A stretch of 64,000 nucleotides of DNA from contig WOAB01000563.1 of assembly GCA_027886185.1 (NCBI GenBank), positions 2,170,001 to 2,234,000 on the forward strand, given 5' to 3'. A model generated the notes under the pieces. That model was not told where the DNA came from. It searched no databases and was given only the letters and a program-made list of their open reading frames with translations. The position numbers and the translations under genes are program-made. Of the stretch, positions 36,168-47,260 are shown piece after piece (positions within the stretch are counted from its first letter, which is position 1; the number at the start of each line of letters is the position of its first letter). Origin of the DNA: Rheum nobile (taxonomy: Eukaryota; Streptophyta; Magnoliopsida; Caryophyllales; Polygonaceae).

Positions 36168-36420
36168 TTATGCCATCCTATACATATGTGTGTCTTTGCA
36201 TCATTATGTTCAACTCCATTTAGGAGGCTCGATCTATTCTATCATTGTTCTCTAGCCATATTTCCTGTAATTTTTTTTTCTTTTTTATATTTTCTTATGC
36301 CTTCCTATACATATGTGCGTCTTTGCATCATAATATTCAACTCCATTTAGGAGGCTTAATATATTATATCATTGTTCTCCATCCATGTTTCCTATTTTTT
36401 TTCCTTTTTATATATTCTTC
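36168..36420. repeat. Tandem duplication of about 125 bp
   Basis: TATGCC(A/T)TCCTATACATATG begins two copies (about 36171 and 36296). Both contain CAACTCCATTTAGGAGGCT and TATCATTGTTCTC and end with CATGTTTCCT or CATATTTCCT before a T-rich run. Confidence 0.88.
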
Positions 36421-36580
36421 ACCATTTTGTCAATAATTATGTTTATTAAATCTTAATCAATTTTAATATTTGAAGGTCAGTTTAAAAGAGTTTCATGTAA
36501 GTGAAATATGAAAGTTAAATCATAATGTTATTAATTAAAGTAATTGTTTCATATTTTATAACTATTAGATGTGATTTTAA

Positions 36581-36938
36581 TCTACTATATAACTACTAAA
36601 TGCAAAGCCCGACTACGTCACATGTCATCACCATATTGATTTTACCACATGTCATCATTATAATTTTTTAATTTTTTTTCAATAAAATAACTAAAACTAA
36701 AAATTATATACCAACTATAATCTACTTTCCTAATTAATATATATACACACATATACCTACCTTATTTATAAATTACAATCAATAATTACCAAAATTAAGT
36801 AATAGTATTACACAACTTTCATATTTGATTACGGCACAATCAGTTTTCACCAAAACAATCAATAATTACCAAAATTATAATTAGGCAAATTAGTTTTCAC
36901 CAGATCATCAAAAACTTGTTTTACGCATAGCAATTGAA
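36581..36938 (+). mobile_element. Helitron 5' end, copy B
   Basis: This is the near-identical partner of 33575-33928, also starting A/TCTACTATATAACTAC. Beyond about 36938 it continues into sequence not shared with copy A. No 3' end was assigned: 36939-37885 is A+T rich and holds nothing else I can name. Confidence 0.65.
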
Positions 36939-37885
36939 TCCTGATAATGATTGTTCAACCTACACAATAAAACAACACATTGATAAGAACAATATTGCAA
37001 ATCTCATAATTAATCCCAAAAATTAGTATGACCAGAATTTACCCCAAAGAAAGACTTCAATAAGAACAATGCTTGCAAATCTCAAATATGCTGCAAATCT
37101 CAGCATTGGTAGAGTAATGCTGCAAATCTTTTGTTTTATTAGTTTTGCTGTTTTGACTTAGACATATTTTTACGGTTTATCATTATCTATATTTTAATAT
37201 TAGGAATGTGGCTATCTCGGTTTCATAACTATTTAGCCATTTTTTAATATAAATAAAGTAATAGAGAGTGTCACCTCTCTTTCGATTATTTATTCTATTG
37301 TTCATTTTTAATACTTGCTATTAAATTACAGTTTATAAAGCTCATTAGTATTATTAATTATGTAATGGCCCAATAAGTCCTATAATTAATTTATTTTAGT
37401 TTTTATATATAATATTTACTAAAACATATTGTATGTTATGAGCGAAGGTGGAGAATCAATTTAAAGTTGGGCCTATAAGCTGATTAAAACTATTCAAAGT
37501 TGCATTCAATATTAACGTCATATACATTTAGTAGTTATAAATATAAATTTATATTATATTTTTTATAATACTAAATTAAATATTTACCATGGACCTTTTG
37601 TAATTTTTTTTGATTACTTATATTAATTAGTTACATATGTTTATGTATTTTTATAATATTAGGAAAAAAACATTAGTAGTATGTAGATTAATTTATTTTA
37701 CTTTGAATATATTTTAGATTTGCAGGGTGATTTTGTTATGGACGAATTAACCCGACATAACAGAATGTTGAAATTGCCTATTATTAGAGAGAAACGACAA
37801 TGGACAAATTCAAATCGACCAGGTTAATTAAATTGCATTTAATTCTTTGACATTTGTTTCCGATGAATTGAAATATGAAATTTAA

Positions 37886-39710
37886 TCTACTATGTAACTA
37901 CTAAATGCAAAGCACTCCAAGAACGTACCATTTCGTTTTTGCCATGTGGCACTATATTAGCAATTTGGACACGTGTCAATCAATCCATAATTTTCGAATC
38001 ACTGATTTTGTTTTCCTTAAATCGAAGATATGCCAGTATATTTGCATAATTGATAACATGAATATTTATCAGATACAATTTTCCTAAACGTGAATATTTA
38101 TTTATACTAATTTCATATGATAAAAGATTTGGATAGCCACAAATTAAAACTACAAATTTGTATATATCCCTAATATGTAGTTTGCATTGATATGTTTGAT
38201 TGTAAATCGATTAGAAAAAACATTAATAAATGTCTTTTTTAATTACCACACACATTCTAAAACCAAAAAATAAAGGCAACCTGCACTGCTATGACAAATA
38301 AACAATAATACATGCAAGATTAAATTTGCACTGCAATTGCGAATTTACATGAAATGTTGCGTATGAAATAGTATTTAATTTTCGATTTTATGCTCTTTCA
38401 TCACTTGTAGAATAAAACCTGCATAATCAAATATTCACGTAATATTATGCAATCACGATTATATCTAATTTGAGCTTCTGAAATATTAATTAGGTTCCAT
38501 TGTATTGATTTGGGGATCTAAAATATTCTACAATCTGAATTATATGCAATCACGTATAATATTCACATATATTCACCTAATATGTAGAATTATATGACAA
38601 CTAAAAAGAGGCAGATTGTTGTGTGTGGTATTTAAAACATGCATAATCAAATATGCATAATCAAATATTCACGTAATATGCTTCTTGCAATCTGAATTGA
38701 TAACTTCCAAACAAGATGCATTAATTTTGTGTTTAATTATTCACGTAATATGCAGAATTATATAACAACTAAAAAGAGGCAGAATGCTGTATTTGATATT
38801 TAAAATCTGCATAATCAAATATTTACATATATTCTGCAATTTGAATTATATGCATAATAAAATCTGCATAAGCAAATATTCACGAAAGTTTATGGAATCA
38901 CGATTATGTCCAAATTGAGCTGCTGAAATATTAATCAATTTCCATTATATTGATTTGAGAATCAAACCTGCATCATAAAATCTTTACATATATGGTTAGT
39001 ATTTGTTTAAATTCTATATATGAATATATTTGAACTAATATTGTTTTATTATTCTATTTTACACAAAATGTTTATTATTGTGTAGATGTTATTGGTCAAC
39101 TGGTTGGAATTTTACACAAAATGTTTAATATTTGAGTGTCTATTTTGCTATGACCATTAACAAGAGTCAAGGCCAATCTCTTGTCAATGTCAGTTTGTAT
39201 CTTCCACGCCCTGTTCTCAATCATGGTCAGTTTTATGTTGCTTCATCAAGGGTGACTAGCAAAAAAGGTTTGAAGATCTTGATTTACGACAAAGACAAGA
39301 AGAGATATAATACTACAACCAATGTAGTATACAAGAAAGTTTTTGATAATTTGTAGCAATTTTGAACATCATGTCATCTTTTATGTTTAGCGTGTCATTT
39401 TCATGTATTAGAGTTAAATGAACATTTTTATTATGTTTGATCGTTTTACAAGTATTGATGTAAAAGAGTGTGGATATGCTTGTTTGTAAGACTACTTAAC
39501 CAATTTTTATGATTAATATGGTTATGGAGTGTTTCATATCTCTTTATATAATGTAATTTTTTATATTTTTAATTTGTTTAGTCAATTTATCATTTTTAAT
39601 TTAAATAACTAAATCAAATATATATTAAAACAATGATTATTTGATAATTAAAATATACAATTTTTATAAATATAAAATAAAATAGAGAAATCCCGTGCCT
39701 ATTACACTAG
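37886..39710 (+). mobile_element. Helitron copy C with helicase remnant, 1825 bp
   Basis: It starts A/TCTACTATGTAACTACTAAA, of the same family as copies A and B, and ends CCCGTGCCTATTACACTAG/T, a CTRR end after a weak hairpin remnant. Between about 38400 and 38900, CATAATCAAATATTCACGTA words repeat. It carries the tail of a Helitron helicase. Its 3' end lies about 50 bases before the TATA box of the F-box/kelch gene. Confidence 0.7.
39132..39356 (+). pseudogene. Helitron RepHel helicase C-terminal fragment
   Basis: The frame reads FAMTINKSQGQSL, then YLPRPVLNHGQFYVASSRVT and KGLKILIYD. These are the last motifs of the Pif1/RecD-like helicase domain of Helitron RepHel proteins (motif VI is SQGQS...ASSRV, with A-S replacing the usual A-L). 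The Rep HUH nuclease and the ATP-binding part are absent. It lies in a Helitron, which confirms the classification of copy C. Confidence 0.85.
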
Positions 39711-39760
39711 TATATATGTAAATTGCTTAAATTACCATCAAAGTTGAACGGGAGAGGGAG

Positions 39761-39768
39761 TATATAAT
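39761..39768 (+). promoter_or_regulatory. TATA box of the F-box/kelch gene
   Basis: TATATAAT lies 66 bases before the ATG, within GAGTATATAATATGTACACC. Only about 50 bases separate it from the end of Helitron copy C. Confidence 0.6.
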
Positions 39769-39826
39769 ATGTACACCGTTTATAGGCGCCATCATTAGAG
39801 AGGCCGAAAAATCCTAAAATTAATTA

Positions 39827-41280
39827 ATGGCTATTGGAGAATCCCAAGAACTTATCCCCGGTTTACCCGACGAGGTCGCCGTCGAGTGCCTCGCGCGCTC
39901 CCATTACTCCACCCACCACAGCGCCGCCGCCGTATGCCGCCGCTGGGGCCGCCTCTTCCTCGGCCCCGACTTCCACCGCCTCCGCCAGCAGACCGGACAC
40001 GCCCACTTTGCCGCCTGCCTCATCCAGGCCGTCACCGGCGCCGCCAAACCCGCCGACCCGGGCCCACCGGCCTTCGGCATCTCCGTGTTCGACTCGGTGA
40101 CTCGGACATGGGAGCGAGTCAATTCGGTCCCCAAGTACCCTGACCGGCTTCCCCTTTTCTGCCACGTATAAAAATCCCAATCTCCCTCGATCTTGTTACG
40201 ATTTAGTCTTCACTAAATATTAGGATTATTGACATAAAATATAGGGTTATTATAGAAAATCACTTTAGTTCAGTTTTGTTTAAACTTGAAGAAGAAATTT
40301 TGATAAACATGTTAACGGTATTTTTTATCATGTTGTTTGTTTAATAGGCCTCTAGAGATCTGTGGACAAGGTTAGTGAATAGCTTATTTGGCTAAACAAA
40401 GTATAATATGTGTGATTTTCTATAATATTCAATCTAAAAATTGACTAAAAGCAAACTAGAACTAAATTGTGGATTGGTGAGGATAATTTGATTAATGATT
40501 TCAAGTATGATGTTTGATTTTCTAGTACACTATTTTCTTTTTTGTATTTAATTGATCCGTCTAATATGTTAATCATTGTAATATCAGATTACGAGCTCGC
40601 AAGGAAAGTTGATTATGATGGGCGGGTGGGATCCGGATACCTACGATCCAGTCAGCGACGTGTTTATATACGACTTCCGGGCCCGAAAGTGGGCCCGGGG
40701 TCGCGACATGCCCACAAAGCGTTCGCTCTTTGCAATCGGGTCAGTGAATGGGTGGATCCTAATCGCGGGCGGGCATGACGTTTCGAAGAACGCACTCAAC
40801 TCAGCCTGGGCGTACAACATCGACTCGGACGAGTGGAGCGAGCTGGCCCGAATGACCGAGTCACGGGACGAGTGCTACGGGCTGGTGGTCGGGCCTGAGT
40901 TTTGGGCCATAAGCGGGTACGAGACGGAGAGCCAGGGGAGCTTCAAGCAGAGCGCTGACGTGTTGGATACGAGGACGGGCCGATGGAGGAGGGTGGAGGA
41001 CGCGTGGGGCGCGTGTCACAGCCCGAGATCGTGCGTGGGGATAGGAAAAGATGGCGGACTGTTTAGTTGGGCCGGGTTGGGCCCGGGTGTGCAGGTTGGG
41101 ACGTGCGCGGTGGAGTTGGGGGATCGGGCCCTGGTTTGCGGGTCGGAGCGGTACGGGGCGGAATTCGGGTTTTTCATGGTGGAGCGGCGAGGAAATGGGG
41201 AGTATGGAGAGATGAAGAGGTTGGATGTGCCTCATGACTTCAAGGGGTTTGTTCAGTCTGCATGCTGCGTTGAGCTTTGA
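39827..41280 (+). CDS. F-box/kelch-repeat protein, KMD/SKIP20 type (At1g80440/At3g59940-like)
   Basis: Two exons, 39827-40165 and 40588-41280, joined in phase 0 across a 422-bp intron (CAC/GTATAA ... ATCAG/ATT), give 343 residues, close to At1g80440. The F-box is at residues about 10-50 (LIPGLPDEVAVECLARS, then AAVCRRW). Kelch repeats follow: GGWDPDTYDPVSDVFIYDF, IAGGHDVSKNALNSAWAY, RDECYG, and GYETESQGSFKQSADVLD. Family members are substrate receptors of SCF ubiquitin ligases; in Arabidopsis they target type-B response regulators (cytokinin signalling) and phenylalanine ammonia-lyase. The start is the first ATG before the F-box. The coding part is strongly G+C rich against A+T-rich flanks. 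The gene is convergent with tubulin. Which paralogue it is remains open. Confidence 0.92.
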
Positions 41281-41559
41281 TTGCTTATGTGAGTAAAACG
41301 CAGCGTATTGGGTAAATATCTTTAAAATGACAAATTTTGGGATTGGGAATTTGGTAAAATGTGCCTAGGGGTAAGATTGTGGCTACTAATAATGATAATA
41401 AAGTTATTTGCATATTGTAAATATGTTAGTGTAGGGCTAAAATTTGTTACTATAGGATGAGATGCTGATATGTAGGGACAAGTGGTTGCCTATTTGGTTA
41501 CAACAAGATTTAGGCTTCAATTTGTCTTCTGAATCACAAGTGGGATGGTGTGATATATC

Positions 41560-41598
41560 TCTTCCATATATACTTTTTATCCAAGTATATATGGAAGA
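41560..41598. terminator. Perfect 16-bp hairpin downstream of the F-box/kelch gene
   Basis: TCTTCCATATATACTT and AAGTATATATGGAAGA are exact inverted repeats with a 7-base loop, 280 bases after the stop. It may fold in the 3' UTR or downstream transcript. Type is given as terminator only for lack of a better class; a tiny MITE relic is equally possible. Confidence 0.5.
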
Positions 41599-41845
41599 CA
41601 ATAACAAGCACTCATGGCTTCAATAAAGATAAGACAGATATCCATTGTGTGATTTGTATTTACTTCATTTTCCAATATCTTTTCAGGGTGTTTTCTTCCA
41701 TTTATGTTTCTTCTTCTTCTTTTTGTACGAACTAGACTGCCTTTCTGTGTGATTTGTATTTTCTTCCATTTATGTTGATTATTGAAATAAAATTGTAGGA
41801 TTAGGGGGAAACAAAAAACAAATCCTTACAGATGCAATTCAATTC

Positions 41846-41931
41846 AAATTCCTTACAATTTGCGGCAGAAAAGATCAGAAAACAAAGGAAATTCCTTACA
41901 ATTTGCGGCAGAAAAGATCAGAAAACAAAGG
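41846..41931. repeat. 43-bp tandem duplication in the probable tubulin 3' UTR
   Basis: Two exact copies beginning AAATTCCTTACAATTTGCGG lie head to tail at 41846-41888 and 41889-41931. They are 147-232 bases past the tubulin stop on its strand, so probably transcribed with it. Confidence 0.92.
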
Positions 41932-42077
41932 CTTCTTTCCACTCAAAACAAACTTATGCACCATTGATTCAAGAAAAATGCACAACTGGGAAGGGAATAA
42001 GATTTTAAGAAAGGCAGAAAATAATGGCAAAAAAACCATGTTTCAGTGTTACCCCTTTGAAGACGACGACAGACACC

Positions 42078-44629
42078 TTAGTATTCCTCGCCCTCGTCGT
42101 CCTCATCTCCACCTTCAGCACCGACCTCCTCGTAGTCTTTCTCAAGTGCAGCAAGATCCTCACGAGCCTCTGAGAACTCACCTTCCTCCATGCCCTCACC
42201 AACATACCAATGTACAAACGCCCTCTTAGCGTACATGAGGTCAAACTTGTGGTCAATCCTGGAAAACACTTCCGCCACAGCCGTGTTGTTGCTGATCATG
42301 CAGACTGCTCGCTGCACCTTGGCCAGATCGCCACCAGGGACTACCGTTGGTGGCTGGTAGTTGATACCACACTTGAAACCGGTAGGACACCTAACAAGAA
42401 GCATAAAAGGCGGTCATTTTACACAATACTAAATGAAAACACAAATGGTCAACAATTCATTTTGATTTGAGGGTGGATGTGGATGGGGTCATGAGATGGG
42501 TAGCCTGCGATGATCATTGATATATGTCCAACACAACGCTCCAACCTAGGACTATATGTGTCAAAAATGAGAGGCCAATACACGTCAACATCGCTGTAAA
42601 AACAGCAGGCATGACATGTATGAAAATGCCCTCAATGACAAAACATGGCGATTGATTAGCCAGGACACCTTCAAGTGGATAGAAGCAAACCCATGTGCTT
42701 TGAGTATTATCAAATGGACCCACGAGGCTCATATCAGGAATTCATACAGCCTGGGCAACAAGTTAAAGAGTAGGACATGTTACTCACCAGTCAACAAATT
42801 GAACAGTTCGTTTTGTCTTAATGCTGGCAACAGAAGCATTGACGTCTTTTGGAACAACATCTCCACGGTACATCAAGCAACATGCCATATACTTCCCGTG
42901 TCTTGGATCACACTTGGCCATCATGCTTGAAGGTTCGAACACAGAAGTTGTTATCTCAGCAACTGATAGTTGCTCGTGGTAAGCCTTTTCAGCAGAGATG
43001 ACAGGAGCGTAGGATGATAACATGAAGTGTATACGAGGGTATGGAACGAGGTTGGTCTGAAACTCAGTGACATCAACGTTGATGGCTCCGTCAAACCTCA
43101 ATGAAGTGGTCAATGAGGAAATAATTTGGGAAATTAAGCGATTCAAATTGGTGTAAGTAGGTCTCTCAATGTTTAGGGATCTCCTGCAGATATCATAAAT
43201 AGCTTCATTGTCCAAAAGCACGGCAACATCAGTGTGTTCAAGAAGAGAATGTGTGGAAAGCACACTGTTGTATGGCTCTACAACTGCAGTGGAAACCTGA
43301 GAAAGATGAACAGAATGATGTCACAAGCATTGAACAACAGCAGTTAGCAAGACATACAATAAAAGCCTGAAGAACGAATTTGTTTCATCTGTACCGGAAG
43401 TATTCACTTCCTTTCAACAGAATATGATGCTACTAGAATAATCAAAAGGAATAATCTACTGAATATATAATAAAGGAGCTTCAATCCCCATTCAAACTAC
43501 CTGTGGAGAAGGATATATTGAAAAGCCAAGTTTTGATTTCTTTCCATAATCTACAGACAGGCGCTCTAGAAGTAATGAGCCAAAACCGGAACCAGTTCCA
43601 CCACCAACAGCATTAAATACCAAGAACCCTTGCAAACCCGTGCAGTTGTCAGCCAATTTTCTCACTCGATCAAGACAGACGTCGATAATGTCCTTCCCCA
43701 CTGAAAATGCAGATTCAGTACAGCAATATAGCAATTCATTGGCCAAATGATCACCTCATGTAAACGAAACTTTACCTGTGTAGTGGCCCCTGGCAAAGTT
43801 GTTCGCGGCATCTTCTTTTCCAGAAATCAGTTGTTCAGGATGGAAAAGTTGCCTGTAAGTCCCGGTCCTAACTTCGTCAATCACAGTGGGCTCCAAATCA
43901 ATAAATACAGCTCTAGGGACATGCTTGCCCGCACTCGTTTCGCTGAAGAAGGTGTTGAATGAATCATGCTCAACACCTACAGACGTATCACTGCAAGATC
44001 AACAGAATAACCAGGTCAGTTCCCAAAACCAAAGAAAGCAAAAAGAGATCAAGAGGAAACAAATCCCTTCCTTTTCATCCTAATCTATAATGCCAAACAA
44101 ACACTACAACACAAAAGGTCCACGAAATGGAATTGTAATTGTACCATATTATAGGCGTAACATCCAGATCAACATCATTGGACTTATTTTGATCATAAAT
44201 GATATGAAAGGATAAAATGAAAGGAGATGAAGATACAAACAAACACAGATTGAATAGTCTTTATCCTAAACATACGAATTGATCTACAACAGTGATCCAC
44301 GATTGCGCAAAAATGCGAATAAACGGTGTCAACCAAAGGAATTGATCAAGAAGCTTATTCCTAATATTTGCAAAATTAATCTAGCACAAAATTGAATCAG
44401 AGGGATCAGAAAACTCAGAACAGCCGAAATTAAAAATCGCCAAAAAAAAGAGAAGAAAAAAACTCATAATTCTGGTATTCTGAATCAAAATTGAGATAGA
44501 GGAATAGAGATTTAACCTAGGCATCATGCCATCGGGCTGAATTCCATGCTCAAGGCAGTAGAGCTCCCAACATGAATTGCCGACCTGAATCCCGGCCTGA
44601 CCTATATGAATGCTGATAACTTCTCTCAT
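42078..44629 (-). CDS. Alpha-tubulin, Arabidopsis TUA1-like sequence type
   Basis: Five exons on the minus strand, 44629-44517, 43990-43776, 43700-43501, 43296-42788 and 42390-42078, all with GT-AG borders, give 449 residues against the family's usual 450. Alpha-tubulin binds GTP and pairs with beta-tubulin to form microtubules. Visible landmarks are the N-terminal MREVISIH autoregulation motif, Lys40 in SAGKHVPR, the GGGTGSG nucleotide loop, the catalytic Glu in VDVTEFQTNL and the terminal acidic tail ending EEY. SDTSVGVEHD after exon 1 and LISQIISSLTTSLRFDGAINVD fit the TUA1 class, pollen-enriched in Arabidopsis. Slightly unusual residues are NSCWEL, GMMPSD, FFSETSAG and GSGFGS. An upstream in-frame ATG six codons earlier (44647) is unlikely to be used. 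Intact as read. Confidence 0.96.
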
Positions 44630-44649
44630 CTTCTCTGCAGACAACAAAA

Positions 44650-46364
44650 GCGATCAAACCTAAACTTTTCGCTGTTTCTCCTCTCTTTCTCTATTTGGGT
44701 GCGGGGGGAGTTTCTGGAGAGAAGGTGGAGAGGGAGGCAGAGAAATGCCCTGTTCCACGATTTCCTGTATTTACAGGGTGTACACCCTCATTTCTTTTTT
44801 CCCTTTTTAAGTTCTATTAAAATCACTGGAAATTCATGTTGATGCCCAATAAAAATTTCACAATTAAGTTTTGTTCAGTTGATACTTTTAAAGTTGTGGT
44901 TTATTTGCTTTGTAATTGAAATTTTTCATATACGTATTATTTCGGTTTGAATTGATCAAATCAAAGCTTATTATTATGTTTATTGACCTCAACTTAGTAG
45001 AATTCGACTCCTAAAACAATCAAATTCATACTCGAATCATTCCGATTTGAATTCTTAAAGTTCAAAACGGGTTGTTGTTTTGAAATTCAAATCGACATGA
45101 TTCAGACATAAATTTGGGTATTTTAGGAGTCATATTATACTAATTTGAGGGCGAGGAACACAATGATGGACTTGAATTTGAATAATTTATACTGAAATAG
45201 TACAAACATGAAAAAAATTTGTTACGAAACAAACAAATCCAAACTTTAGGAAAACTAATCGGAAAAAGCTTAATTATAGGACACCAACGTGAATAATTTT
45301 AAACTCATGAACATCAACACGATTTTTTCTAAAATTAATATTTATTTGTTGTTGTAAATAAATTGTGTCAAAATTAAAATATCAAAGAGCGATCCTATGT
45401 GAGAGTGAAATAAATTTCAATTATACCGTTATGCCTATTGTCTGTTGAATTTTACCCTTCTTCTCCCTCTTTCACTTCACTTTCACCTTCTCGTTGTCGG
45501 GCTGATCATTCTTTTTTTTTTGGCTTTTTGTGTACAAGACGTTTTGTTTCCATTAGCTTATTTGGTTTCTCGCGATTTGCAGCAAGAAAATGACAAATCA
45601 GGGCTAATTGCATCAAATATTAAAACGGGTTATAGCAGGACTTATCAAATTTCCAATCCGCTGCCACAAGTGAATGAATAATGTGTTCGAATTGGGATAA
45701 TGGGCTGATCTTTTGTAAAAAAAAAAAATTTTTTTTTTATGAGGAAAGAAATCGAAGTACCCGATATAACAATGTCAAGTAGATCGAGAAGTCGATAAAT
45801 CGACGCCGGTCAAAATCGGACTGAAAGAACACTACAATAAGTATGAAAATTACAACAAAGCAAAAATAGAGCTAAAATGACCTAAAACGAGTGGTGAGCA
45901 AGCACGATCAGACGAAAGCGTCATCGGCAGATGAGTCAGACAAGAGAACTCTTGCGAAAGTGCTGAACGGACTACCATGACGTTGCCCTCTCTTTAAAGA
46001 TGGATCTTCAGGAGCCTCAACCATTACGTTGCCCTCGTACAAGAGGGATCTTCATTGAGCCACATACACAACCACGACCGGACACTCAGGCATCATCCTA
46101 GATCAGCTCCACAAATACAGCAAAGAATTTGTCACCCATACTTGACACAAACAGAACCACAATAGATAAATAAGGGTGAAAATTGATGTGAAAAGAGAAT
46201 ACCAATGAGTCTTGTCATAAGGCAAAGCATGATTATGCACCTCAAGAAATGTGGTACAACTGTACAAGGAGTGCACAGTGAGCGTAAAATACACGCCAAT
46301 CATTAGTCCTTTTCATTTTACTTTTTTTCCCATTGTTTCTTCTTTTTATTTTTGACCGGGGTAG
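44650..46364. other. Tubulin promoter region and spacer up to the copia element
   Basis: Bases 44650-44780 are CT-rich on the minus-strand sense, a probable 5' UTR of tubulin. Further upstream (45000-46364) I see no gene. A 78-codon frame at 45445-45681 is A+T rich with no known motif. Confidence 0.5.
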
Positions 46365-47209
46365 TGTTAGGAAGTGAACTTTTTGGGAATTTTTGTTCCC
46401 TACCCTAGTTCCCTTCCTCAGTTTTCCTAGTTTTGATAATGACAAACACCTTTGCTATTAATATTTCCATTAGTGTGACAAACATGGAACTTTGGACGAG
46501 GAAAGCATGGAACAAAGCTTTTGACGCCAGTCGTGGGAACTGGCGGAAGGAACTGAAGCTTGTTGGCGCCAGAAACACTTGGATAATTCTGTGAAGGCGG
46601 CGGCGAGCTGATTTAGGGTAGATCAGATCCTATCCGGTTTCCATATATTTAGGAGCGTAAAAGAATATCTTTTATGGAAACAAAACATGTAAAATCGGTA
46701 GAGATAATATTTGGTAACAAATGTTATCTTTAACGATTTCTTTTTGATTATTTTATTCGTATGATTTTGTTATTGAAGATTTGCTTCCTTCAACAATTAG
46801 ATCATATAAATAAAGTAGTCAAACCTCTCTCTCTCTTTTGACGCATTCACTAAGAGAAGAATTCCGAGTGCTAAGAAGAAAAGTTTGTGCCGTGTTCTTT
46901 GAAGAAGAACGAAGTAAGTTGCTTGCTTGTTACTTGGTTAGGTCGAACTAGGTAGAGAGTCTTTTAGTGTGTCTAAGACTTGAATCTGTGTGTTCTATTC
47001 TAGTTGATTGTAACCGAAGTATTAATACAAGAAGTAGACTTTGAAATCCTCTTGCAACAGAGGTAGTGGGTTTTATCCTGGATAACTAGTTGGTTATCAA
47101 AGGTTCCCACTCTAAGAAACTTGTCTTGAATTCGCTATCGTTACTTATTCCGCTGCTTAGGAACTGAACTCTCAGTTCCCTTGTTTAAATAACAATGTAC
47201 GATCCTACA
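46365..47209 (+). repeat. 5' LTR of the copia element
   Basis: TGTTAGGAAGTG to GATCCTACA, 845 bp; nearly the same as 55442-56284. Confidence 0.93.
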
Positions 47210-47211
47210 AT

Positions 47212-47223
47212 TGGTATCAGAGC
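47212..47223 (+). other. Primer binding site of the copia element
   Basis: TGGTATCAGAGC, two bases past the LTR, matches initiator methionine tRNA. The identical site recurs at 56287-56298 after the second LTR. Confidence 0.92.
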
Positions 47224-47260
47224 AGGCGCTCTAGATTTGTGTTAGTTTACAGATTTCAAG

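Noticed and set aside
39740..39762. GGGAGAGGGAGTA as a Stowaway right terminus upstream of the F-box/kelch gene
   Set aside because: No left partner lies between the Helitron end and this point, and the match is short.
39834..40143. Alternative frames over F-box exon 1, Pro/Arg-rich on both strands
   Set aside because: They are by-products of the high G+C content of the true exon, whose F-box reading is unambiguous.
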